Assembly (NCBI RefSeq): GCF_046533115.1
Contig: NZ_JAJQRC010000011.1
Coordinates: 1 to 64,000, forward strand
Direction of reading: 5' to 3'
DNA: 64,000 nucleotides
DNA from: JAIRMO01 sp046533115
Lineage (GTDB): Bacteria > Spirochaetota > Spirochaetia > Treponematales > Breznakiellaceae
How positions within the stretch are numbered: position 1 is the first letter of the stretch; every line of letters starts with the position of its first letter. The notes below the pieces were generated by a model that searched no databases, had not been told where the DNA came from, and worked only from the letters and a program-made list of their open reading frames with translations. The translations under genes and the position numbers were made by a program. Of the stretch, positions 43,143-52,499 are shown piece by piece.

Positions 43143-45549
43143 TCGCTTCCCCGATAAGCTCCCGCACTGCCAAAAGCAAGTTGTGATTGTTAAAAGAATT
43201 TTTTACAATATACCGGTTAGCCCCCAGCATGGCCGCCCGCCGTTGATCTTCCTCACTGGACTTGGAGGAGATGACGATGATGGGAATGTCCGCCAATTCG
43301 ACATTTTTGCGGATATTTTCAGTAAGCATAAAACCGTCCATCAGAGGCATGTTGAGGTCGGTACAGATCAAATCATAACGGGAATTCTTCGCCTTGTCCA
43401 GGGCCTCCACGCCGTCCGCCGCGGTGTCTACCCGGTAACCTTCCGTTTGGAGTATATCCCCCTCAATTTCCCGGGTCGGCAGGGAATCATCCACCACCAG
43501 GATGGACTTCCGTAAGTTTTCGTATTCGATGTGGCGTTTTTTCATGTCGATGGATTTTGTACGCCGGGCCATCCTGATCACCGTGGGCATATGGAGGGCA
43601 GGCACCATCTCGTAGTCCTCACTTACCACGGCCCCGGAAAAAACAGAAAGTCCCTCCATCACCGAGGGCAGGGATTTGAGGATCACCTGCCGCATGCTGC
43701 TGATCCGGTCAATGGCCAGGGCGATCATCTCGTCAAAGGCGTGGATGATCACCACAAAGAAGGTCCCCTCCCCCTGCAGTCCTTCGGTTTGGATCCGCAG
43801 AAGCTGGCTCAGATAATACAACTTAATGATCCGGTTTTCAAATTTGATCCCCGGCCGATCAACCACGGTGATGATCTCCCCCCGGTCGATCAGGAGTATG
43901 CTATCCACAAAGTTGGCGGGGATGATAAATTTCATGTTTCCGCAGGAGATGGGGAAGCCCATGAGGGAGGCGATGGAAAGGGGTACCAGGATGGTAAAGG
44001 TAGTGCCCTGACCGGGGACGCTTTCCACCAGGATACTCCCCTTAAGCTGATCAATGCCGGTCCGTACCGCATCCATGCCGACCCCCCGGCCGGAAATATT
44101 GTTGATGGTTTTAGAGGTGGAAAAGCCGTTCCGAAAAATGTAGTTGGTCAGTTCCTCCCGGGAGAGGGAGGCCGCCACCGCCGCGGTGACTACCCCCCCT
44201 TCCACCAGCTTTTTCCGGATCCCCTCGGGATCGATCCCCCGGCCGTCATCGGAGATGACGATCTTCATGTTCCCGCTTTCCCGGGAACAGTGGATACGGA
44301 GTTGGCCGGTTTCATTTTTATTTTTGAGCCGCCGTTCCTCCGGCTTTTCAATGCCATGGTCCAGGGCATTGCGGACCATGTGGAGAAAAACGTCCGAGAG
44401 GGTTTCGATGATGTTTTTGTCGATTTCGTTTTCGGTTCCCTCAATGTGGATCTGCACCTTTTTTCCCAGTTCCGCGGCCAGTTCAAAAACATACCGGGGA
44501 TAGGCGTCCAGGATGGTGGAGATGGGCAGCATCCGCAGGGAGATGACGCTATCATAGGCGTTTTTAGTAAGGTTCCCCGCGTCGATAGCGTAGTTTTTAA
44601 CGGTGGCGGCGCTTTTGTTGACCAGTTGTTCCAACTGACGGAATTGGGCCGCTAGGGCGGGATTCAGGTGGCTTTCCGCCTTAATCGTCCCGGCAATCCG
44701 TTTAACCATATCGTTCATCCCTTCGGTTTCCATGGCAATGGTCTTGGCGGAAATTTCCAGGGATTGCAGGGAAGCGATACTTCTTATGATACCGTCGATT
44801 TTCGCCAGCGGCAAACGGATACTCTCCGATTTTACTTCCTCCCGTTTCGTCCCCTGCCGCCCCTTGGTTTCCGGCAGGGGGGGGTCTTTTTCTTCTGTCT
44901 CCCCGGGGGCAGTATCCTGAGCGGATGGTTTATCGGATGGTCCATCGGATGGACTGTCTGATACAGTAACAGAAGTACTATCCGGCGCCTGGGTTTCTAC
45001 GGCAGCCTGGTCTTTTGGGGCTTGTTTTTTTTTGTGGCTTCTCTTTTGAGGGACCTTGCCGGTTCCGGCCTCCCCGCCCTCCGCGGTTTTTGATTCCGGT
45101 TCGGGATGTTCCGCGGGCCCGGTTTCTTCCGGCTCCTGGGAATTCCGGGGTATGAGGAAATCTTCATTCGCCGCCAGGGCGGTCAATTCCTTCTCAAAGT
45201 CCCGGATGTCCATATCGTCGTTTTTGGTGTTTTGTATGATCCCCAACCCCATTTTGAGGGTGTCCAGGGCGGCCAGGATGAGCCGCAGGGCATGGTCGGA
45301 AAGATCGATCCGCTGTTCCTTGACCGCCGCAAAAACGCTTTCCAGGGCGTGGGCGAGGATTTCGATCCGGTGGAACTCCAGCATCCGGGCAGAACCTTTC
45401 AGGGTGTGCAGCGCCCGCAGCAGGGTGGACAGATCATCATCGATAGCAGAACCTTCCCGTACCTCAAACAGCAGGGATTCCACGGCGGCGATATTTTCAA
45501 TGCCCTCATCGATAAATTTACCGATGTATTTTTCTTTATCAATAGCCAT
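43135..45549 (-). CDS. cheA: Hybrid CheA histidine kinase with C-terminal receiver
   Basis: An 804-residue chemosensory kinase. The P1 Hpt domain has the phospho-His48 in LLRALHTLKGSARML. A long low-complexity linker (about 140-240, Pro/Ser/Glu-rich) replaces a normal P2. The dimerisation and HATPase part shows MVRNALDHGIEKPEERR (N box) and ISDDGRGIDPEGIR (G1 box), then a CheW-like P5 (SLMGFPISCGNMKFIIP). A receiver domain (683-804) carries Asp731 in LICTDLNMPLMDG. Thus it is the CheA-CheY fusion seen in FrzE/WspE-type alternative chemosensory systems. It overlaps the downstream cyclase gene. Confidence 0.92.
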   Translation of the reverse strand: MAIDKEKYIGKFIDEGIENIAAVESLLFEVREGSAIDDDLSTLLRALHTLKGSARMLEFHRIEILAHALESVFAAVKEQRIDLSDHALRLILAALDTLKMGLGIIQNTKNDDMDIRDFEKELTALAANEDFLIPRNSQEPEETGPAEHPEPESKTAEGGEAGTGKVPQKRSHKKKQAPKDQAAVETQAPDSTSVTVSDSPSDGPSDKPSAQDTAPGETEEKDPPLPETKGRQGTKREEVKSESIRLPLAKIDGIIRSIASLQSLEISAKTIAMETEGMNDMVKRIAGTIKAESHLNPALAAQFRQLEQLVNKSAATVKNYAIDAGNLTKNAYDSVISLRMLPISTILDAYPRYVFELAAELGKKVQIHIEGTENEIDKNIIETLSDVFLHMVRNALDHGIEKPEERRLKNKNETGQLRIHCSRESGNMKIVISDDGRGIDPEGIRKKLVEGGVVTAAVAASLSREELTNYIFRNGFSTSKTINNISGRGVGMDAVRTGIDQLKGSILVESVPGQGTTFTILVPLSIASLMGFPISCGNMKFIIPANFVDSILLIDRGEIITVVDRPGIKFENRIIKLYYLSQLLRIQTEGLQGEGTFFVVIIHAFDEMIALAIDRISSMRQVILKSLPSVMEGLSVFSGAVVSEDYEMVPALHMPTVIRMARRTKSIDMKKRHIEYENLRKSILVVDDSLPTREIEGDILQTEGYRVDTAADGVEALDKAKNSRYDLICTDLNMPLMDGFMLTENIRKNVELADIPIIVISSKSSEEDQRRAAMLGANRYIVKNSFNNHNLLLAVRELIGEANG

Positions 45550-45563
45550 ATCGCTCCCCTCCG

Positions 45564-47156
45564 TTACCCGTCGGTAAGGGCGGCCGCCGAACTTTTCACC
45601 TCAAAGTTGTCAAGGTTCAGGAGCGGATCCCCGGCTTCCGCCGGCAGGTCCTGGGCAACCTTGGCGCTTAATACCCGCTCCAATTCCTTTGCCAGCTGGG
45701 TAAGCCCTTCGGCGGAGGCGGTGACAACTTCCGTAGAATGGATAAAACTATTCAGGCCGTTGGAAATATCGGTGATGGCTATATTGATCTGCTCGGTGGA
45801 TTTTTGCTGTTTTTGGGTACTGATGGTGATGATCCGGGCCTGATTGGAGGTGATCTCCGCCCCGGAGCGGATCTCCTTAAAGATATCCTCCAGGTCCTTG
45901 ATAAGCTTGTACCCTTCGGTAATTTTATCCGCCCCCTCCTCGCTGGAAATGATCAGGGCCGAGGACGAATTCTGGATCTCCTCCACCTGTTCCCGAATCT
46001 GTTTGGTCAGGCTGGCAATGTCATCGGCCAGGCGGTTTACCTCGCTGGCCACCACCGCGAAACGCTTTCCCTTATCCCCGGCGCTGGCCGCTTCCAGGGC
46101 GGCGTTAAAGGCGATGACCTTGGTCTGATCGGTGATGGTGTTGATGGTCTTGACAATATCCCGAATCCGGGATATTTTATTCCCCAGGGCAACAATTCCG
46201 GAGATAACCCCGTTGTTTTTTTCCTTTATATCCCCCATCTTGATTACATTGTTTTCCAGCACGGAAAAACCCTGATTTACGTCTTCTTCCATTCTGGTAG
46301 CGATAGTAGCCACGCTGCCGGTCTTGTCGGCGATATCCGCCGCAATCCGGGTGTTTTCGTTCATGGTGCTGACAATCTCTTCCACGCTGGCCGCTTGATT
46401 ATTGGCGGTGGTAAAAATATCCTTGGATGAATGAAAGATCTCGTCGGTGGATTCTTGAATGGTTTTGGCGATTCCCCGGGTCTGGGTCACGGTTTTGGAA
46501 GCGGCGGTGGCGGCGTCCTCCTCGATCTTGAGCATGGTGTTGAGCAGGGCGTGGTGCCGCTTGCTGGCTATGCCGGTGATAACCCCCGCCAAAACAAAGG
46601 ACAGTACCCGGAAGGCCTCGTTGTAGAGGGGAAAGCTCACCGGCAGCATCTGGCCCCTGACGATGGCGGTGTAGGGCACGTCAAGAAACTCTCCCTGAAG
46701 GATTATCACCACGGCGTAAAGAACCCCGGCCAAAATACCGGAAAAAAACGCGCAGGGAACATTGTACCGGAAGGCCCCCAGAACGATCAACAGGATATAA
46801 AAAAGCGCCTGGATGCTCAAAAAGGTAATGGGCATTAAGCTTTCATAATAGGTTCCGGATATGAAGATAGTCATCGATATAATCATCATATCCAAAACCA
46901 CATAACAGTATTTGAGGTACGGATGCAGCAACTCCCGTTTCCGCAGATAGAACAGAAGAATTATGGATTCAAGCACAAAGGCAAGGGGGCCGCCGTAACT
47001 TCGCCAGGGCAGGGCTTCAAAACCTTTTAGGCGTTGGGTAATAGAAATTATCACCATCCCCAGCACATAGATGACTGCCAAGGCAAGGCGGAAATAGTTG
47101 ATGATCACTTCCCCGTTCCGTTCTTCCCGGCGTATTCTATCGTTCAAACTTACCAT
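45564..47156 (-). CDS. Membrane methyl-accepting chemotaxis protein with multi-helix sensor
   Basis: A 530-residue receptor. The first 200 residues hold about six hydrophobic helices (LALAVIYVLGMVIISI, PLAFVLESIILLFYL, VLDMMIISMTIFISG, FYILLIVLGAFRY and two more) with no large periplasmic domain, so it senses in or at the membrane. The C-terminal signalling hairpin has INTITDQTKVIAFNAALEAA and KGKRFAVVASEVNRLADD. There is no C-terminal pentapeptide tether. It lies between cheA and a second receptor gene on the same strand. Confidence 0.9.
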   Translation of the reverse strand: MVSLNDRIRREERNGEVIINYFRLALAVIYVLGMVIISITQRLKGFEALPWRSYGGPLAFVLESIILLFYLRKRELLHPYLKYCYVVLDMMIISMTIFISGTYYESLMPITFLSIQALFYILLIVLGAFRYNVPCAFFSGILAGVLYAVVIILQGEFLDVPYTAIVRGQMLPVSFPLYNEAFRVLSFVLAGVITGIASKRHHALLNTMLKIEEDAATAASKTVTQTRGIAKTIQESTDEIFHSSKDIFTTANNQAASVEEIVSTMNENTRIAADIADKTGSVATIATRMEEDVNQGFSVLENNVIKMGDIKEKNNGVISGIVALGNKISRIRDIVKTINTITDQTKVIAFNAALEAASAGDKGKRFAVVASEVNRLADDIASLTKQIREQVEEIQNSSSALIISSEEGADKITEGYKLIKDLEDIFKEIRSGAEITSNQARIITISTQKQQKSTEQINIAITDISNGLNSFIHSTEVVTASAEGLTQLAKELERVLSAKVAQDLPAEAGDPLLNLDNFEVKSSAAALTDG

Positions 47157-47184
47157 GGTAAAGCTCCTTACAAATTAAAACCGG

Positions 47185-48360
47185 TCATTCGCCGGTCCGG
47201 TATTTTCCCATTGTCTGCTGCAATCCCTGGGACATGCCGTTGAGGTTATCCGCTATCTTTGAGGTAGAGGCCGTGGAGGTTACAAACTGTTTTACCCCGG
47301 CGGATATTTCTTTGAGGGTTGACAGAATTTGGGATGAAGCGTATTCCTGCTGTTTACTCAGATTGGAAATTTGCTGAGACCGGGTGGCGACGTTTTGGGA
47401 ATTTTCCACGATATTTTCAAACACCGCCTTCTGTTCCACCATCCGCTCATAGCCCTGATCTATCTGTTTGGATCCGTTGTTGGCCTCGGCAATAAGGACC
47501 TGGGAAGCGGCCTGGACTTCCTCAATTTTTTGGGTTATCTCCCTGGTGGAATCCACGACATTGTCCGCGAAACGCCGGATCTCGGCGGCTACCACCGCAA
47601 ACCGCGCCCCCGCTTCCCCGGAGGAGGAGGCTTCCAGGGAGGCGTTGAAGGCGATGAGCTTGGTCTGGTCCGCGATGCCGTCAATGATGCCGATGGCTTC
47701 GTTTATCCGCTGGATCATATCCGAAAGATTTTTTATTTCGTTGATGATCTTTCCATTCTGGGTCCGGATCTCTTCCATCATTTCCTGATTTGCGCCCCAC
47801 AGGTCCACCCCCTTCCTGCTGAAATCCTGGGTCTGTTTAGCCAGGTCCGCCACCTCCGCGGTTTTTGCCGCCATCTGCTCCGACAGATTTTTGTTGCTTT
47901 CCATGGTACTGACGATCTCCGAGACACTGGCGGACTGCTGATTGGCGGTGGTGGTTATCTCTTTGGCCGAGGCGGAAAGTTCGTACACCGCGATGACCAT
48001 CATATTGGCGTCATGGCCAACGGCATTAAAAACCTCCCGGAGCCGGGCGAGGAAATGGTTAAAAGCGCTTATGAGTTCGCCGAATTCGTCCCCGGACCGG
48101 ACCGTCAGGGTCAAGGCAAGGTCATTTTCCTCAAGGCTTCTAAAAAGCTGTTTGAGACTGTCGGCAGACCGGGTAATATCGATAACGAAAAAGGCGAGGA
48201 CGCAGAAGGCCAAAAAAACCGTAAAGCCCACGAAAAAAAGGAGGAGGGATGATACTTCCACCTCCGTGATGATAATGGAAAGCATCACCGTAATGGGCAA
48301 AAGAAAAACCAAGCCGCAGCCTATTAATTTAGCGGAGACTTTTAAGTTTTTAAAAATCAT
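47185..48360 (-). CDS. Methyl-accepting chemotaxis protein, HAMP-containing
   Basis: A 391-residue receptor with two adjacent hydrophobic segments at the N-terminus (LIGCGLVFLLPITVMLSIII and LLLFFVGFTVFLAFCVLAFF), almost no periplasmic loop, a HAMP-like region (LFRSLEENDLALTLTVRSGDEFGELISAFN) and a signalling tip IIDGIADQTKLIAFNASLEA then RFAVVAAEIRRFADNVV. It ends GKYRTGE without a methyltransferase tether. A three-hairpin element separates it from cheR upstream. Confidence 0.9.
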   Translation of the reverse strand: MIFKNLKVSAKLIGCGLVFLLPITVMLSIIITEVEVSSLLLFFVGFTVFLAFCVLAFFVIDITRSADSLKQLFRSLEENDLALTLTVRSGDEFGELISAFNHFLARLREVFNAVGHDANMMVIAVYELSASAKEITTTANQQSASVSEIVSTMESNKNLSEQMAAKTAEVADLAKQTQDFSRKGVDLWGANQEMMEEIRTQNGKIINEIKNLSDMIQRINEAIGIIDGIADQTKLIAFNASLEASSSGEAGARFAVVAAEIRRFADNVVDSTREITQKIEEVQAASQVLIAEANNGSKQIDQGYERMVEQKAVFENIVENSQNVATRSQQISNLSKQQEYASSQILSTLKEISAGVKQFVTSTASTSKIADNLNGMSQGLQQTMGKYRTGE

Positions 48361-48382
48361 AGGTACCTCTTATTCTTGAATA

Positions 48383-48502
48383 CCGGACCAATCCCAAAAC
48401 ACGGGCCGTTTTGGGGGATTGGTTCGGGGAAAAGCGGTCAAAAGCCCGTTTTTCCGCTCAATTCAAGGCGGTATCCTCAAAAAATGAAATTTTGGGAATA
48501 CC
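48383..48502. repeat. Three-hairpin dispersed element, second copy
   Basis: Outer stem 1 runs 48383-48400 with 48408-48427 (CCAATCCCAAAAC against GTTTTGGGGGATTGG). Stem 2 is GAAAAGCGG (48429-48437) with CCCGTTTTTC (48445-48454), with a G-T pair. Stem 3 lies at 48470-48480 with 48490-48502 (GGTATCC..../...GGGAATACC). The order and the core sequences match 31524-31640. It lies between cheR and a receptor gene of the same minus-strand operon. Confidence 0.75.
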
Positions 48503-48541
48503 TCATATAATTATTATCGGATTGTTGTAGTGATTTGCTGA

Positions 48542-50086
48542 CTAACCTAAGCGTTTTTCTAAGGCCCGTTGGTAATAATCCGGGGAAAAACCCCCAATAA
48601 AGATTTCGTAGTGCTTTTCTTTGCCCTGCTTGATGCTTTCCAGGGCCTTGCGGATCTTGTATTCGTACTGGACCGGATTTCCCTCCGCGGCCAGCGTACA
48701 AAGCCGGTAAAAGGCTGGCCAAAAGGCCGCGTTTTTACCGGTCGCTTCCTTGTAGCTCGACTCGGCCTCCTGCTTCCGTTGGTTAAAATAGTGGTATTCC
48801 CCCCTGAGAAACAGGGTAAAGGCGGAGTTGTGGTATTTTTCGATAAAGGAGAGCAGCGTATCCGCCCCGGAGAAGTCCCCCTGACCTAAAAGATAGATCA
48901 CCGCGGCCAAAAGTTCATCGCCGGAAGGGGGGTCCGTCCCTTCCGCGGTCCGCCGAACCAATTCCGGCAGTTTCCCGGCAATGGGATGCCCCCCCTCGCG
49001 GTCGTCGATAAGGACGGCGATTCCCTCGGGTTCCGCCGCCGTTATCACGGTCTTTTTCCGGGGTTCCCGGGGCGGGGGGGGGTCGGGGGGCGGCTCCCCG
49101 GGCTCGATCCGGGGCGGTTTTTTCCGGTCCGCCGCTGCCCGGGGCATGACCACCGGCTCCGGGGCCGGTGGTTCAGACGGCGCCGTGCCTTCGGGGATCT
49201 TCCGAAAATAGAAAGTGTCCTGGGTGTATTGGCTCTCCAGCTGCGGCTGGGTGACTATCGGGGTCTCGGAAACTCCCAAAACCAGGAACCCCCCGTCAAA
49301 GAGGGCATCCGCCAAATGATCGAGGATAATTTTACGTTTATCCTCGGAAAAATAGATAAGGGCATTGCGGAAGAAGATAAGATCGTAGCGGTTACCCCAC
49401 AGGCCGTCCAGGAGGTTATGGGTATAAAAACGGACCCGTTTCCGTAACGCAGGATCGATAACAAAATCCTGCCCCTCGGTCTGGGTATAACGGTCCAGGA
49501 GGAATTTCCAGCGGATCCCGTCTTCCCGCAGGGCATTTCCCGTATACCGGCCCGTTTTGGCAGCGGCAATGGCCTCGGGGTCCACGTCAAAGGCGTCAAT
49601 CCCAAAACCAAAGGCCTGCACGGTCCGGCAATAATCGTCCATCACCATAGCCAGGCTATAGGCTTCGCAGCCAATGGAGGTCGCCGCGGAACATACCCGG
49701 ACCGGACGGGACAGCCGGGCAAAACGGGGCAGCAGTTCCTGCCGGAGCAGATCGAAATAGGCGCTTTCCCGGAAAAAATAGGTTTCATTGATCGTTAGAA
49801 ACCGGGCGGCGGTAAAAATATCCTCGGGGAAGGAGAGGATCTGTTCATAAAAATGGGGAGCATCAAAACAGTTTGCGCCGTACTGCTGTTCCAGGTACTC
49901 CCGCAGTTTTTCCAGGGCATCGTCGGCAGCCCGGATCCCCAGGGTCTGTTCTACCCGGCGGTATAAATTTTCGATAACCGGGTTCCGGAACAGCTCCGGG
50001 GCAGCATCTGCCGATGGGGGTACTGTTGGCAAGGCTTTTTTGGGGGAGGCATCCGATTGTTTTTGAGTCTGGGCCTTGGTATTCAT
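48542..50086 (-). CDS. cheR: CheR-type receptor methyltransferase with C-terminal helical repeats
   Basis: A 514-residue protein that methylates receptor glutamates using SAM. The N-terminal CheR core (about 35-295) has LTINETYFFRESAYFDLLRQ, the SAM loop VCSAATSIGCEAYSLAMVM, GIDAFDVDPEAIAAAKTGRY and DLIFFRNALIYFSEDKR. A Pro-rich linker (about 300-350) leads to a TPR-like region (KYHNSAFTLFLRGEYHYFNQ, EAESSYKEATGKNAAFWPAF), as in TPR-containing CheR of alternative systems such as FrzF and WspC. It overlaps cheB by 4 bp. Confidence 0.92.
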   Translation of the reverse strand: MNTKAQTQKQSDASPKKALPTVPPSADAAPELFRNPVIENLYRRVEQTLGIRAADDALEKLREYLEQQYGANCFDAPHFYEQILSFPEDIFTAARFLTINETYFFRESAYFDLLRQELLPRFARLSRPVRVCSAATSIGCEAYSLAMVMDDYCRTVQAFGFGIDAFDVDPEAIAAAKTGRYTGNALREDGIRWKFLLDRYTQTEGQDFVIDPALRKRVRFYTHNLLDGLWGNRYDLIFFRNALIYFSEDKRKIILDHLADALFDGGFLVLGVSETPIVTQPQLESQYTQDTFYFRKIPEGTAPSEPPAPEPVVMPRAAADRKKPPRIEPGEPPPDPPPPREPRKKTVITAAEPEGIAVLIDDREGGHPIAGKLPELVRRTAEGTDPPSGDELLAAVIYLLGQGDFSGADTLLSFIEKYHNSAFTLFLRGEYHYFNQRKQEAESSYKEATGKNAAFWPAFYRLCTLAAEGNPVQYEYKIRKALESIKQGKEKHYEIFIGGFSPDYYQRALEKRLG

Positions 50087-51081
50087 GGGTTAGTAAGCTC
50101 AATAAGTTTAAAGGAAATCTGGTCCAGGGGTAAAACCAGGTCCACACAGCCGGTGTCTAAGGCAGCCTTGGGCATACCGTAGATCATGGAGGAAGCCTCA
50201 TCCTGGGCAATGGTGATCCCCCCGGCTTGTCGTATATACCGGGTGCCCTCGGCGCCGTCGGAGCCCATCCCGGTAAGGACCACCGAAATGGCCCCGGCCC
50301 CCCAATATTTGGCCGCACTCTTAAAGAGGATATCCGCCGCGGGTTTTTGGTTGTGTACCGGTTCCCCGGTGTCAAAGATAAACCGCCCCCCGGAAAGCGC
50401 CAGATGTTTGTCCGTAGGGGCCACATAGAGTTTTCCCTTTTCCGGGACTTCCCGATCCTCCGCCAGTTTTACCACCAGGGGGGTATAATCGTTGAGCCAT
50501 TGGGCAAAGCCCGCGTCAAACCCCGAGGAGTTGTGCTGAACCAGGACCATCGGCACGGGAAACGTCGCGGGAATGGCGGCGCAGAGGGACATCAGCGCCT
50601 TGGGGCCTCCGGTGGATGCGGCGATCACCACCCCCCGGATCTCCCGGGCTACAACCTCCCGGTTGAGCTGGGATTGGGAGGTCTGATGCGAGCCCTTGGT
50701 CCGGGAGATCCGCTTGAGGGAGCAAAGGATCTCCTGCCGTTTTTCGGAACTTATGGCAGTAGTAAAATTAACCTTGGAATAGAATTCTATCGCCCCTTTA
50801 ACCGTGGCCTCGTAGGCGTTTTTAGCCGTATCTTTGGTACTGATCACCACAATGGGGCTGGTCATCGTTTTCATGATCCCCTCAATCGCCTCAAGGCCGT
50901 CCATGACGGGCATCTCAATATCCATGGTGATCAGGTCCGGATTGAGAGTCCGGGCTTTTTGCAGAGCCTCCAGGCCATTTTCCGCCTCGCCGACCACCGT
51001 AAAAGATCCGTCGCTTTCCAAAAAATCCCGGATAATGGTCCGCACCAAGGCGCTGTCGTCCACGATGAGGGTTCGTATCAT
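50083..51081 (-). CDS. cheB: Protein-glutamate methylesterase CheB
   Basis: A 332-residue two-domain CheB that demethylates receptors when phosphorylated. The receiver has Asp54 (LITMDIEMPVMDG) with DDSALVRTIIRDF. The esterase has the catalytic triad in VVIAASTGGPKALMS (Ser), MVLVQHNSSGFDAGFAQWL (His) and VLTGMGSDGAEGTRYI (Asp). It overlaps cheR downstream and the cheW-like gene upstream by 4 bp each. Confidence 0.95.
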   Translation of the reverse strand: MIRTLIVDDSALVRTIIRDFLESDGSFTVVGEAENGLEALQKARTLNPDLITMDIEMPVMDGLEAIEGIMKTMTSPIVVISTKDTAKNAYEATVKGAIEFYSKVNFTTAISSEKRQEILCSLKRISRTKGSHQTSQSQLNREVVAREIRGVVIAASTGGPKALMSLCAAIPATFPVPMVLVQHNSSGFDAGFAQWLNDYTPLVVKLAEDREVPEKGKLYVAPTDKHLALSGGRFIFDTGEPVHNQKPAADILFKSAAKYWGAGAISVVLTGMGSDGAEGTRYIRQAGGITIAQDEASSMIYGMPKAALDTGCVDLVLPLDQISFKLIELTNP

Positions 51082-51533
51082 ACCGGCTCTCCTTGCATAC
51101 GGAAGATCTGGGCAATAAGTGCTGCCGGATCAATTAAGGCGATCATGAGGGATCGCTCAAAAGCAATGCCGGTAAAAAAGGAGAGGTGTCCCGAAGCCAA
51201 AAGTAGTTCCGGCAGGGAGTATATCTCCTCCGGGGGGACATCCGCTTCCCGTTCCACGGAACTTACCAAAAGTATATTCCGGGCACCTTCCTCCGGTTCC
51301 GAAGCGGCCCCGTTGTTTTGCGAAGCCCCCGGCTTCGATGACTTTAAGATAATACCATGCCGAACCGTCCTATCGGCCAGGCCGAAAAAATGGGGCAGGG
51401 AAAAAAAGGTATCCCCCCCTTCATACCGGGAGACGGTCTTGGTCACCCCTTCGGAATAGATCATGATGGCGGCTACCGCATCTTCGGGGACGCCCAAAAA
51501 AAATTGTTCGACCGGACATAAAAAATACCGCAT
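51078..51533 (-). CDS. Divergent CheW-like adaptor
   Basis: A 151-residue protein of probable CheW fold. The opening MRYFLCPVEQFFLGVPEDAV resembles the first strands of CheW, and the ending FTGIAFERSLMIALIDPAAL resembles the last strands. The middle is divergent with a charged loop (KPGASQNNGAASEPEEGAR). Position between cheW and cheB supports a second adaptor coupling receptors to the kinase. It is too divergent to be sure from sequence alone. Confidence 0.6.
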   Translation of the reverse strand: MRYFLCPVEQFFLGVPEDAVAAIMIYSEGVTKTVSRYEGGDTFFSLPHFFGLADRTVRHGIILKSSKPGASQNNGAASEPEEGARNILLVSSVEREADVPPEEIYSLPELLLASGHLSFFTGIAFERSLMIALIDPAALIAQIFRMQGEPV

Positions 51534-51544
51534 GGGGAAACGCC

Positions 51545-52012
51545 CTAAAGCTCAAAATCGGCTTTTACCCGGTTGATAATCTGCCGGACGCCGAGGACGA
51601 ATACATGGGTATCATGCCATTCAAAGGAAGCTTCGATAATGTCGCTGCCATCACCCTGTTCCGCACCCTGCGAAACCTGCAGAAGACTGGAAACCGGAAT
51701 ATCAATAATATCCACCACATCGTCAATAAGGAAGGCGAGCTTATCCACTGTTTCCTTCAGCACCACCACCTTGGATTCGGGGGTGGCGGTTTCCCGGATG
51801 AGGAGCCCGATGTCGATAAGGGCGAAGGGCACGGCGTACCGGTTGATGATGCCCCGGACATAATTCGGCAGCAAGGGCAGCGGATAAACGTGGTCAAAGG
51901 CGGTAACTTCACTGATAAACCGGGACGGAAAGGTATAAAACTTCCCCAAAATGGTAAAAATAAGGTATTTTTCCGTATTGGCGGCCGCCACATCCGACGA
52001 TACTTCCGGCAT
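51545..52012 (-). CDS. cheW: Chemotaxis coupling protein CheW
   Basis: A 155-residue CheW adaptor joining receptors to CheA. Family phrases are YLIFTILGKFYTFPSRFISE, PLLPNYVRGIINRYAVPFAL (the R-G-x-I-N motif, here VRGIINRY) and IDIGLLIRE. GGAGGGAGCA lies directly before the ATG. It is the first gene of the che operon. A 546-bp non-coding stretch with a leader hairpin and a repeat lies upstream. Confidence 0.92.
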   Translation of the reverse strand: MPEVSSDVAAANTEKYLIFTILGKFYTFPSRFISEVTAFDHVYPLPLLPNYVRGIINRYAVPFALIDIGLLIRETATPESKVVVLKETVDKLAFLIDDVVDIIDIPVSSLLQVSQGAEQGDGSDIIEASFEWHDTHVFVLGVRQIINRVKADFEL

Positions 52013-52054
52013 TGCTCCCTCCGCAGGTAATTTATTGAAATATACGGGTGTAAT

Positions 52055-52077
52055 ACCCTCAACACGCTTTTGAGGGT
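52055..52077. promoter_or_regulatory. Hairpin upstream of cheW
   Basis: ACCCTCAA (52055-52062) with TTGAGGGT (52070-52077), a perfect 8-bp stem. It lies 43 bp before the cheW start on the minus strand and would be in the operon leader if transcription starts further upstream. Role unknown. The rest of 52078-52269 shows no feature I can support. Confidence 0.4.
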
Positions 52078-52269
52078 GAACTTCAGGACGAATCTTTTGC
52101 CATCCAAGCCAGTTTCAAAACCCGGTTACTGTTAAAACAAGCTCCACCGGCCGATTTCCGTGAAAACCTGCTGCTCCGCCCTTCAAGATGAAAAATCGCA
52201 TCTTATTATATCATAAAGATCAAGGGATGTGTCAAGCCGGGCAAAATTAGGATAAAGCCCTAGAAATTT

Positions 52270-52396
52270 TTAACCACGAACCACTCGAACACCACGAACA
52301 GGAGGAATAATTAACCACGAGCTTTTGCTTCGATATTCCGGAATTTATACCTGAATTCTCTCTTTTGTTCGTGAGGTTTGTGTGGTTCGTGGTGAA
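52270..52396. repeat. MITE-like dispersed repeat with 30-bp inverted ends
   Basis: Left end TTAACCACGAACCAC.. (52270-52299) and right end ..GTGGTTCGTGGTGAA (52367-52396) are inverted copies at 25 of 30 positions. The interior has a second TTAACCACGAG and the 40-base block 52322-52361 identical to window positions 3-42. No gene inside. It sits between the che operon and the first TRAP operon. Related arms occur at 62577 and further on. Confidence 0.8.
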
Positions 52397-52499
52397 TTCT
52401 CTTCAAACCCGCTATTTCTATATATTTAATCCGGGGTAAATGCATTTATATTTTATACGGGATACAAAGACTTTTGTCCTGAATTAACGTAAAAAAAAC

